A stretch of 5,471 nt of DNA from Planctomycetales bacterium (GCA_024645305.1 JAHEFU010000199.1:1-5471), one strand, 5' to 3'. Shown: positions 1 through 5,408, counted from the stretch's first letter. The notes: generated by a model not told the origin, from the sequence alone. Numbers and translations are program-made.

Positions 1-868
1 TGAAGCGGCTCTCAGCCGCCACGATGGACATGATCAGCCGCGGATCCACGGTGGCAACACCGGCATCGTCGCAGTAATTTAGGATGATCCTGGCAATTTC
101 CCGCGATTCCTCGATCGAGACCTTGCTGTTCATCTTCCTGATCGCCCCGGCATAGGCCTCTTCCTCGGCATAGGGCCGGAGTTCGGAGTAGCTGCGCGGC
201 AGTGGATTGAGCTTGCTCCTGAAGTTCTTCATGTCCCCGCCGTCAATGTGGTCCCAGCTCATTGTGGCGCCGCTGTAATTGAAGTCAGGATTCTGGGGGG
301 AACGATCGCTTCCAGCTGCCCGGCGCTCAGCGGCATACTTGTCGAGCTCAGTCCAGATCTTCCCGAAGGCTGAGCGGAAACTCTCATATGACTCAAGGTT
401 GAAGTCGTTGTCAGGCCCGCACCAGTATTCCTGGATCGCCTGTTCCATGGTGCTGCTGCGCGACATGATGTAACGAAGCTCGCTGAGCATCGTGTGCAGG
501 TCCTCGGTCACCTTCGGATAACTGTCCCGGGTCTGTCCGGTAGTCCGGTCATACAGTTGCCAGGAGTCGTACCGCGCGTAACTGATCCTGCTGCCATACC
601 GGGCCTCGGCGCCGATGACCGCAAGCGCCAGTTCCGGAGGGATCCTGTAGCGTGAAGCGGCACTCTCAATCTGCAGGTATAGGTCGTCCAGATACTGGCG
701 GTTGTCATTCTGGGTAGCCCAGGACAGAACCGCCCGGTAGGCTTCCTCGGGAGCCATCTTCTGCTTGGCGGATGCTGGCAGGGCTGCCAGCAGCAGCAGT
801 GCGCAGGCACAGCCCAGCACATGCAGCATGCGCCGCAGCAACGGGAACCACTCACCGGACAAATGCAT
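1..868 (-). CDS. Exported lytic transglycosylase-like protein, N-terminal part (runs off the left edge)
   Basis: Translating the minus strand from ATG 868 gives 289 open codons reaching the window edge. Residues 1-34 look like a Sec signal peptide: Arg12-Arg13, a Leu/Ala-rich core, and a PASA cleavage site before Lys35. The mature part would therefore be periplasmic. The last visible residues (about 252-289) match the start of a lysozyme-like SLT (soluble lytic transglycosylase) domain. The segment VDPRLIMSIVAAESRF has the expected catalytic glutamate (Glu286) followed by Ser287, so a cut in peptidoglycan glycan strands is the likely activity. An earlier segment, IPPELALAVIGAEARYG (76-92, Glu88), has the same pattern with Ala after the Glu, followed by an aromatic-rich stretch with a YWCGP motif near 148-152. 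The start is uncertain: ATG 868 overlaps the coaE end by 17 bp, and ATG 829 (Met14) would still leave a signal peptide. Neither has a clear Shine-Dalgarno. The catalytic domain is cut by the edge, so family assignment beyond SLT-like is not possible. Confidence 0.82.
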   Translation of the reverse strand, partial: MHLSGEWFPLLRRMLHVLGCACALLLLAALPASAKQKMAPEEAYRAVLSWATQNDNRQYLDDLYLQIESAASRYRIPPELALAVIGAEARYGSRISYARYDSWQLYDRTTGQTRDSYPKVTEDLHTMLSELRYIMSRSSTMEQAIQEYWCGPDNDFNLESYESFRSAFGKIWTELDKYAAERRAAGSDRSPQNPDFNYSGATMSWDHIDGGDMKNFRSKLNPLPRSYSELRPYAEEEAYAGAIRKMNSKVSIEESREIARIILNYCDDAGVATVDPRLIMSIVAAESRF

Positions 869-1442
869 TCCAGCGGCGGGAGATTTCATCTGCAAGACCC
901 TCGATGCCATTGACACTGTTATTCAGGACGTCATCGGCGTATTTTTGTTTGTCCGCGAGGGGCATCTGGATTTCCAGCCAGCTTTCAGCCGTCTCGCGGT
1001 CAATCTCGTTGCGCGCCATCAATCTCTCTATCTGCTGCTCCCTTGTACAGCTGATGAGCCAGACGCGATCGACCAAATATAGCATATCTGCCTCTATCAG
1101 CAGGGGAGCGCAGATCACCAGAGGTTCACTGCGGCTGCGGGCATCGTCTGCCAGGCGCTGGCAGCTGGCTTTCACATGGGGATGCAGGATGCTCTCCAGG
1201 TCGGCCCGCGCTCCGGGTTCGGAGAGGATCAGCATGGCGAGCTTGCTACGAAGCAAAGCACCCGCCCCGGAAAAGTACTCTCTTCCGAAGCGGGTGCGGA
1301 TTTCATTCAGAATGTCTGGATTGTGGTCCGTCAGGCAGCGGACCAGCTCATCGCAGTCCACGACCCGGGCCCCCAGGCTCCGCAGGATCCCAACGGTCGT
1401 ACTCTTGCCGCTGGCAATCCCACCGGTGACTCCCAGGATCAT
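852..1442 (-). CDS. coaE: Dephospho-CoA kinase
   Basis: This enzyme phosphorylates the 3'-hydroxyl of dephospho-CoA with ATP, the last step of coenzyme A synthesis in the cytoplasm. The 196-residue product has the family signatures in order: the P-loop GGIASGKST at 7-15, a VVDCD segment with Asp29 and Asp31 where the family has its conserved DAD motif, LESILHP at 82-88, PLLIE at 113-117, an Arg-containing lid region around RLMARN (140-145), and ADDVLNN at 169-175. The length is normal for CoaE (about 200). I chose ATG 1442 because MILGVTGG is the usual family N-terminus. A GTG at 1478 would add 12 residues without family support and would overlap the rpsA end. The gene follows the rpsA stop by 13 bp with no strong Shine-Dalgarno of its own, so translational coupling to rpsA is likely. 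Its stop overlaps the next gene if that one starts at 868. Confidence 0.95.
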   Translation of the reverse strand: MILGVTGGIASGKSTTVGILRSLGARVVDCDELVRCLTDHNPDILNEIRTRFGREYFSGAGALLRSKLAMLILSEPGARADLESILHPHVKASCQRLADDARSRSEPLVICAPLLIEADMLYLVDRVWLISCTREQQIERLMARNEIDRETAESWLEIQMPLADKQKYADDVLNNSVNGIEGLADEISRRWNAFVR

Positions 1443-1455
1443 CCGGGAATCAGCT

Positions 1456-3144
1456 TCAGGACTCGCTTCCCTCGCCACCGGACTCCACTGTCTCTTCTTC
1501 AGCTGCAGCCTCCTCCACGGGAGCTTCCTCAGCCTTGATTTCTACTTCAGCATCCTCTGCCTTGGCGGGTTCAACCACTTCTTCAACTGTTTCAGTGGCA
1601 GGTTCCGCTGCGGCTTCAGCAACCGGCTCGGCTTCAGCGACCGGCTCAGCTTCAGCAACCGGCTCGGCCTTCTTCTTTGCCTTTTCCTTGACCGGAGCCT
1701 TTTCCTTGGCCGGGGCCTCTTCCTTGTCCTTACCGGCAACGCTTGTCAGATCAAGCTTGCTGCCGAGGATGTCACCCAGGGTCACGCGCCCGGCGGTGGC
1801 AGTAATGTCGCTGCCCATGCCTCCGGTGTCGCTGATGCCCCTGACCTGGGTCGGGGCATCCGTGATGGATTCATCGACCCGGCGCAGGCTGACGCGGATG
1901 CGGCGCTTGGCGGTATCAATGGAGATGATCGTTCCGGCTGTTTCCGCACCTTCCTCGAACATGTCATTCGGGTGGTTGATGCGCTCTTCACTGATCTCAC
2001 TGATGGGGATGAAGGCCTCGAAGAACTCATCGAGCTTCATCACCATGCCGCTCTGCATCAGCTGGGTCACATTGCCCTCAACGCGCTGGCCAACACTGTA
2101 GCGGGAGTAGACCTCCGTCCAGGGATCGCGCTCGCAGGCCTTGGCGGAGAGGCTGACGCGCCGGTCCTCAGGCTGGATGCGCAGCACCTTGACACGCAGG
2201 GGGTCGTTGACGTTGACCACCTCGGAGGGGTGGTTGCAACGGCGATGGCTCAGCTCACTGATGTGCACCAGGCCGGTGACACCATTGTCCATCTTGACGA
2301 ACACGCCGAACTCGGCCAGGCTTTCCACCTTGCCGTCCAGCTCCTCGCCCGGGATCATGGTCATCAGCGGATCCTTCATGGTCGCCTTGCGGGAGAGGGA
2401 GATTTTCTTCTTTTCCTTGTCGATCTGCAGGATCTTGGCCTGCACCATGTCCCCGGCCTTCAGCACTTCGCTGGGCTTCTTGACATGGTCGAAACTGAAC
2501 TCACTGATGTGCAGCAGTCCAGTCAGGGTGTCCGTGATCTTCACGAAAGCACCGTATGGAGAGAGCTTCTCGACCTGGCCTTCAATCACCATGCCTTCCT
2601 GCAGCATGCCGAAGTCGCGCTCGAGGGACTCTGTCTCCTCCTTCTCAATCAGGTCGCGGCGGGTGAATACCAGCTTGCGGGCCTTGCGATTGAGGTCGAG
2701 GATCTTGGCCTTGTAAACGTCCCCAACAGTGGGACGGCCCTTGAAGTTCGTGTGGTGGATGAATCCCTGGAGCAGCTCGTAGGCCTCGGCCATGTAGCCG
2801 TTCTTGACCTTCTCGATGACCTTTATCTCTATGACCTTGTCTTCCTTGCGGTCAGCGACGAGAGTGTTCCAGGCGGCTTCGTAGTCAACACTTTTCTTGG
2901 AAAGGTGGTACTCGCCGTTTTTCTTCTTGATGATGCGGACCTTTACGGGGTCTCCCACCTTGAGTGTGGCCAGCTCTTCCTGGAAAATCTGGTCGAGCTC
3001 TAGATGGCCTTCAGATTTCGCGCCGATGTCCACGAAGACGCCGTCTTCGCTGATCTGGACTACGGTACCGTCCACAACTTGACCTACTGCGAGGGATCGA
3101 CCAGCAAGATCCTCTTCGAGCAGGTTATTAAACTCGTTTGTCAT
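1456..3144 (-). CDS. rpsA: Ribosomal protein S1, five S1 domains plus charged Ala/Glu tail
   Basis: S1 binds mRNA on the 30S subunit and helps load messages with weak or structured start sites. The 562-residue product shows five S1 (OB-fold) repeats at about 20-84, 102-164, 183-253, 266-336 and 350-422. Repeats 3 and 4 are the most canonical (YGAFVKI...GLLHISE and FGVFVKM...GLVHISE). Repeats 1 and 2 are divergent, as in the ribosome-docking domains of E. coli S1. The E. coli protein has six domains in 557 residues. Here a sixth is missing and is replaced by a low-complexity tail (about 470-562) rich in Ala, Glu, Pro and Lys, which includes three AEPVAE units. A TLGDILGSKLDL segment (455-466) precedes the tail. 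The start ATG 3144 has a GGAG Shine-Dalgarno 10 nt upstream. It leads the coaE and transglycosylase genes and is divergent from gmd. Confidence 0.97.
   Translation of the reverse strand: MTNEFNNLLEEDLAGRSLAVGQVVDGTVVQISEDGVFVDIGAKSEGHLELDQIFQEELATLKVGDPVKVRIIKKKNGEYHLSKKSVDYEAAWNTLVADRKEDKVIEIKVIEKVKNGYMAEAYELLQGFIHHTNFKGRPTVGDVYKAKILDLNRKARKLVFTRRDLIEKEETESLERDFGMLQEGMVIEGQVEKLSPYGAFVKITDTLTGLLHISEFSFDHVKKPSEVLKAGDMVQAKILQIDKEKKKISLSRKATMKDPLMTMIPGEELDGKVESLAEFGVFVKMDNGVTGLVHISELSHRRCNHPSEVVNVNDPLRVKVLRIQPEDRRVSLSAKACERDPWTEVYSRYSVGQRVEGNVTQLMQSGMVMKLDEFFEAFIPISEISEERINHPNDMFEEGAETAGTIISIDTAKRRIRVSLRRVDESITDAPTQVRGISDTGGMGSDITATAGRVTLGDILGSKLDLTSVAGKDKEEAPAKEKAPVKEKAKKKAEPVAEAEPVAEAEPVAEAAAEPATETVEEVVEPAKAEDAEVEIKAEEAPVEEAAAEEETVESGGEGSES
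1613..1666 (-). repeat. Three 18-bp tandem copies within the rpsA tail
   Basis: Three consecutive 18-bp units (1613-1630, 1631-1648, 1649-1666) encode three six-residue units of the AEPVAE type in the S1 tail. The first and third units are identical, and the middle one differs at two positions. The repeat length is a multiple of three, so changes in copy number would keep the reading frame. Confidence 0.9.
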
Positions 3145-3154
3145 TGACTACTAT

Positions 3155-3158
3155 CTCC
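3155..3158 (-). promoter_or_regulatory. Shine-Dalgarno site of rpsA
   Basis: GGAG on the minus strand lies 10 nt before the rpsA ATG (3144) and supports that start. It sits at the edge of a perfect 10-bp palindrome, TCCGATCGGA (3156-3165). Confidence 0.7.
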
Positions 3159-3178
3159 GATCGGATTTGAAGCGGACA

Positions 3179-3215
3179 CTATGCTACCACCGGAACAGAC
3201 CGCGGGCAAGCATAG
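3179..3215 (-). promoter_or_regulatory. Inverted repeat / 5'-terminal stem-loop in the rpsA leader
   Basis: A perfect 7-bp inverted repeat (CTATGCT at 3179-3185 and AGCATAG at 3209-3215) encloses a GC-rich 23-nt loop. If the predicted promoter (3223-3250) is right, transcription starts near 3216, so this hairpin would form the extreme 5' end of the rpsA mRNA. In E. coli, S1 represses its own mRNA through a structured leader. A similar role, or protection of the mRNA 5' end, is inferred here and not shown. Confidence 0.45.
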
Positions 3216-3222
3216 GCCGAAC

Positions 3223-3250
3223 ATTGTAACCTGTTTCTGCCCTCTTCCAA
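3223..3250 (-). promoter_or_regulatory. Predicted promoter of the rpsA-coaE-transglycosylase operon
   Basis: On the minus strand, a -35-like TTGGAA (3250-3245, 4 of 6 consensus bases) is followed after 16 bp by a -10-like TACAAT (3228-3223, 5 of 6). Transcription would start near 3216, giving a leader of about 72 nt before the rpsA ATG. It is the best sigma70-type match in the divergent gap. Confidence 0.55.
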
Positions 3251-3261
3251 CATGCTGCCGC

Positions 3262-3267
3262 TAGAAT
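3262..3267 (+). promoter_or_regulatory. Predicted -10 element of gmd, placed as in leaderless genes
   Basis: TAGAAT (5 of 6 consensus) ends 6 bp before the gmd ATG at 3274, with no convincing -35 box at 16-18 bp upstream. A start about 7 nt downstream of this box would fall on the ATG itself. No Shine-Dalgarno sits at a workable distance, since the only purine run touches the ATG. A leaderless message is therefore plausible but unproven. Confidence 0.4.
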
Positions 3268-3273
3268 TACGGA

Positions 3274-4257
3274 ATGGACAAGGCATTCATCACCGGAATC
3301 ACGGGCCAGGACGGCAGTTATCTGGCAGACCTGCTGTTGGCAGAGGGGCTCGAAGTCCATGGCCTGATCCGCCGCAAGGCCAGCGCCAGCAACTGGCGGA
3401 TCAACCATCTGGCGGGCCATGAGCGCATGCATCTGGTGAATGGCGACCTTTTGGATGTCAGCAGCCTGACCCGCAGCCTGCAGGAGATCCGTCCGAAATA
3501 TGTATTCAATCTGGCAGCCCAGAGCTTCGTGCCTTTCTCCTGGGAAGCCCCCGAGGCCACGAGCAGTGTCACCGCCATCGGTGTACTCAACATGCTGGAA
3601 GCAGTGCGCATGGTGGACAAGGACATCCGCTTCTACCAGGCCAGCTCCAGTGAAATGTTCGGCAAGGTGCGGGAAACACCGCAGCAGCTGACCACGCCCT
3701 TCTATCCGCGCAGCCCTTATGGCGTCAGCAAGGTCTTCGGACACTGGATGACAATTAACTACCGTGAAAGCTATGACATGTTCGCCTGCAGCGGGATCCT
3801 GTTCAACCACGAGAGCGAGAGGCGCGGCCTGGAATTCGTGACCCGCAAGGTCACCTGGGCTGCTGCCAACATCAAGCGGGGGAAAATGGACAGCGTGTCC
3901 CTCGGCAACCTGGATGCCAAGCGTGACTGGGGTTATGCCCCGGACTATGTGGACGCCATGTGGCGCATGCTCAATCAGGACGAGCCGCAGGACTACGTTA
4001 TCGCCACCGGGGAACAGTCATCGGTCCAAGAGCTGTGCCAGGCCGCCTTTGAGGCCGTTGATCTCAATTATGAGGACCATGTGAAACTGGACCCGCGCTT
4101 CCTGCGCCCGGCCGAGGTGAATACGCTGCTCGGGGACATCAGCGAGGCCGGTAAGGGTCTGGACTGGAAACCGCAGACCAGCTTCGCGCAGATGATCACA
4201 AAAATGGTTGAAGCCGACCTGCACCGCGTGGACAACAACATCAGCTGGGAAACGTAG
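3274..4257 (+). CDS. gmd: GDP-mannose 4,6-dehydratase
   Basis: Gmd is an NADP-dependent cytoplasmic enzyme of the extended short-chain dehydrogenase family. It converts GDP-D-mannose to GDP-4-keto-6-deoxy-D-mannose, the precursor of GDP-L-fucose, GDP-D-rhamnose and related sugars for surface polysaccharides. The 327 residues begin at once with the nucleotide-binding motif GITGQDGSYL (8-17, Gly8, Gly11, Gly14). The active-site segment QASSSEMFG (122-130) places Ser125 and Glu127 where E. coli Gmd has Thr132 and Glu134. Tyr149 and Lys153 form the YxxxK pair in PRSPYGVSK. GILFNHESERRG (174-185) and LGNLDAKRDWG (210-220) are strongly Gmd-like, as is the RPAEVNTLLGD segment (278-288). The protein is slightly shorter than E. 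coli Gmd (373). It is divergent from rpsA and stands alone: no reductase (fcl or rmd) or glycosyltransferase is visible, so the final sugar cannot be inferred. Confidence 0.95.
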   Translation: MDKAFITGITGQDGSYLADLLLAEGLEVHGLIRRKASASNWRINHLAGHERMHLVNGDLLDVSSLTRSLQEIRPKYVFNLAAQSFVPFSWEAPEATSSVTAIGVLNMLEAVRMVDKDIRFYQASSSEMFGKVRETPQQLTTPFYPRSPYGVSKVFGHWMTINYRESYDMFACSGILFNHESERRGLEFVTRKVTWAAANIKRGKMDSVSLGNLDAKRDWGYAPDYVDAMWRMLNQDEPQDYVIATGEQSSVQELCQAAFEAVDLNYEDHVKLDPRFLRPAEVNTLLGDISEAGKGLDWKPQTSFAQMITKMVEADLHRVDNNISWET

Positions 4258-4262
4258 AAGAA

Positions 4263-4291
4263 GGTTGGAGTGGGGAGTTTGGAGGTTGGAG
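4263..4291 (+). repeat. Left heptamer-repeat arm (GTNNGGA-type)
   Basis: Four consecutive 7-bp units, each ending in GGA (for example GTTTGGA and GTGGGGA), start 5 bp after the gmd stop codon. The first 22 bp (4263-4284) are matched in inverted orientation by 4635-4656 with 20 of 22 positions identical. The pattern resembles the short tandemly repeated heptamers known from cyanobacterial genomes. That likeness is from memory and does not imply the same origin. Confidence 0.75.
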
Positions 4292-4374
4292 CAGATCGAG
4301 TTAACGACAAGCCACTCCCAATAACAGACCGGGCTTATTTAATATTTAACTGACTCATCGCTTCAATCACAGGA

Positions 4375-4626
4375 ATGCAGTTGATCATCCTGTATGTCCA
4401 CGAATCCTATGTTATTGCCTCTCGACTCAACGATATTTACCTTTTTGATTTCAGCTCTTATGTGCTGATTCCATTATTGCGGGTACCCCTAACGGCAGTA
4501 ATATTTTCTAGCCATGGTGCAAATAAGGCCAGAACAATAGCGACATTTCTCAATGCATTGGAATGCAGTTTACTGGCTTTTCTGACATCCATGGCACTAG
4601 GATTTCTTGTGAATGTTCTTTTCTAA
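4375..4626 (+). CDS. Possible small membrane protein in an AT-rich island (83 aa)
   Basis: I do not recognise this product. The open frame starts at ATG 4375 and its stop lies 2 bp before the right heptamer arm. Two hydrophobic stretches, about residues 29-45 and 67-83, are separated by a short basic and polar section around GANKARTIA, suggesting two membrane spans. The only purine-rich motif upstream (AGGA) touches the ATG, so ribosome binding looks poor. An in-frame stop at 4351-4353 limits extension upstream. GC content counted by hand is 101 of 252 bases (40%), far below the flanking genes (about 60%), so it differs in origin from its neighbours or is non-coding. It could be a chance frame, a remnant of a larger gene, or cargo of the repeat-bounded segment. 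Confidence 0.28.
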   Translation: MQLIILYVHESYVIASRLNDIYLFDFSSYVLIPLLRVPLTAVIFSSHGANKARTIATFLNALECSLLAFLTSMALGFLVNVLF

Positions 4627-4628
4627 TG

Positions 4629-4658
4629 CTCCCACTCCAAACTCCCTACTCCACCCTC
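4629..4658 (-). repeat. Right heptamer-repeat arm, inverted relative to the left arm
   Basis: Read on the minus strand, this is again a run of 7-bp units ending in GGA (GTAGGGA, GTTTGGA), with one shortened unit. It is inverted relative to the arm at 4263-4291, and 20 of 22 bases match in the best-aligned part (4635-4656). It ends 4 bp before the extended -10 element of rpsD. I see no obvious target-site duplication outside the two arms. Confidence 0.75.
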
Positions 4659-4662
4659 ATTA

Positions 4663-4671
4663 TGGTATAAT
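4663..4671 (+). promoter_or_regulatory. Extended -10 promoter of rpsD
   Basis: TGGTATAAT carries a perfect TATAAT (4666-4671) preceded by TGn, the extended -10 form that can work without a -35 box. The -35 position (about 4642-4648) falls within the right heptamer arm and has no TTGACA likeness. Transcription would start near 4678, leaving a leader of about 120 nt. Confidence 0.7.
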
Positions 4672-4681
4672 TCTCGCCCGC

Positions 4682-4776
4682 GGTCGATGTACTGTGAGTC
4701 CATGGCTTAATTGCCGCCGGACCCCTTGGGAGCTGGGACCGCTCCCCTGCCCTGGCAGTAATGTATGCATCGGACC
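4682..4776 (+). ncRNA. Candidate structured leader of rpsD (possible S4 autoregulatory site)
   Basis: The leader can be drawn as a closed multi-branch fold. GGTCGATG (4682-4689) pairs with CATC and GACC (4768-4771, 4773-4776), leaving G4772 bulged. A U-G and an A-U pair can extend this helix to 10 bp. Inside are three hairpins: 4698-4722 (GTCC/GGAC with an inner GGC/GCC), 4728-4746 (perfect GGGAGC/GCTCCC, 7-nt loop) and 4747-4758 (CTGC/GCAG, 4-nt loop). S4 is known to repress translation through leader RNA in E. coli (alpha operon) and in Bacillus (its own rpsD mRNA). The role here is inferred from position and fold only. The pairing was found by eye, without an energy calculation. Confidence 0.4.
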
Positions 4777-4789
4777 AGCACGTTTGATT

Positions 4790-4793
4790 GAGG
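4790..4793 (+). promoter_or_regulatory. Shine-Dalgarno site of rpsD
   Basis: GAGG lies 6 nt before the ATG at 4800 and fixes this start. It is 14 nt past the closing helix of the leader fold, so leader structure could influence access to it. Confidence 0.75.
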
Positions 4794-4799
4794 CATTGA

Positions 4800-5408
4800 A
4801 TGAACATTCGTGGTTCACGTTGCAAGTATTCACGCGCACTCGGGCGCAAGGTTGACCAGAAGCTCGAGGACAAGGATCCCCTCAGCAGGCGAGGCCCAAT
4901 CAGGCGCCGGGCCCGCAAGAAATCCGACTACGGCCTGCACCTTACGGAAGTCCAGGTCTGCCGCATGATGTACGGCATCTACGAGCGCCAGTTCCGTAAC
5001 TACTTCCGCAAGGCCAAGGAAAGCAAGGAGAACACGGCGGAAGCCCTGCTCGTCAGCCTTGAGCGCCGGCTGGACAATGCGATTTACCGCAGCGGCATGG
5101 CCACCACCCGCCGCCAGGCCCGCCAGATGGTGACGCACCGGCACGTGGCCGTGAATGGCAAGCCGCTGGATCGTCCCAGCTACCAGGTCCGCACCGGGGA
5201 TGTCATCGAAATCAAGAAGGGCAAGCTGGTGAAGCCCTTTTACAAGACCCTGCAGGAAGAGCTCGTGGATCCCAACCCCGGCTTCTGGCTGCAGCGTGAC
5301 GGCAAGGAAGGCTTCAAGTTCAATGTGGACCGCATGCCGAACCAGGATGAGGCAGAGTCGAACTTCGATCCCGCCTACATCGTCGAGTTCTACAGCAAGT
5401 ACGTCTAG
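4800..5408 (+). CDS. rpsD: Ribosomal protein S4
   Basis: S4 is a primary 16S rRNA-binding protein that starts 30S assembly and lies at the mRNA entry channel. The 202-residue product matches the family length (206 in E. coli). It has the N-terminal helical region with SDYGLHLTEVQ (42-52) and YGIYERQFRNYF (58-69). The S4 RNA-binding domain follows at about 88-150 (RRLDNAIYRSGMATTRRQAR, then HVAVNGKPLDRPSYQV), with the usual C-terminal IVEFYSK (194-200). The first 35 residues are atypical. The common MARYxGP start is replaced by MNIRGSRCKYSR, and only Cys8 is present there, so there is no zinc-binding cysteine cluster. The gene stands alone with its own promoter, leader and terminator rather than in the rpsM-rpsK-rpsD-rpoA cluster typical of many bacteria. 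It could be the only S4 or a second copy; the window cannot tell. Confidence 0.96.
   Translation: MNIRGSRCKYSRALGRKVDQKLEDKDPLSRRGPIRRRARKKSDYGLHLTEVQVCRMMYGIYERQFRNYFRKAKESKENTAEALLVSLERRLDNAIYRSGMATTRRQARQMVTHRHVAVNGKPLDRPSYQVRTGDVIEIKKGKLVKPFYKTLQEELVDPNPGFWLQRDGKEGFKFNVDRMPNQDEAESNFDPAYIVEFYSKYV

Noticed and set aside
508..855. Minus-strand open frame of 115 codons
   Set aside because: It is a different frame of the same strand as the transglycosylase gene. Only the frame from 868 gives a signal peptide and an SLT motif and stays open to the window edge.
767..868. Lipoprotein signal in the transglycosylase
   Set aside because: Cys20 and Cys22 lie before or within the hydrophobic core instead of after it. 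A PASA signal peptidase I site fits better.
1443..1478. GTG 1478 as an upstream start of coaE
   Set aside because: It adds 12 residues not typical of CoaE and places the start inside rpsA. ATG 1442 gives the standard N-terminus.
772..3003. Very long plus-strand open frame (743 codons) opposite rpsA and coaE
   Set aside because: Over rpsA its codons are in register with the rpsA codons on the other strand (first base opposite third base), a frame that stays open in GC-rich genes. The product is low-complexity and matches no family, while the opposite strand encodes clear S1 and CoaE.
3180..3215. Second rpsA promoter (TTGCCC and TAGCAT, 17-bp spacing)
   Set aside because: Each box matches only 4 of 6 consensus bases and both fall within the leader hairpin. 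The pair at 3223-3250 is stronger.
3184..3810. Minus-strand open frame of 208 codons opposite gmd
   Set aside because: It is the in-register antisense shadow of gmd, whose motifs are unambiguous.
4687..4710. Seven-codon upstream frame in the rpsD leader
   Set aside because: It has no ribosome-binding site, overlaps the proposed closing helix, and has no composition typical of an attenuator peptide. A second eight-codon frame at 4761-4787 fails for the same lack of support.
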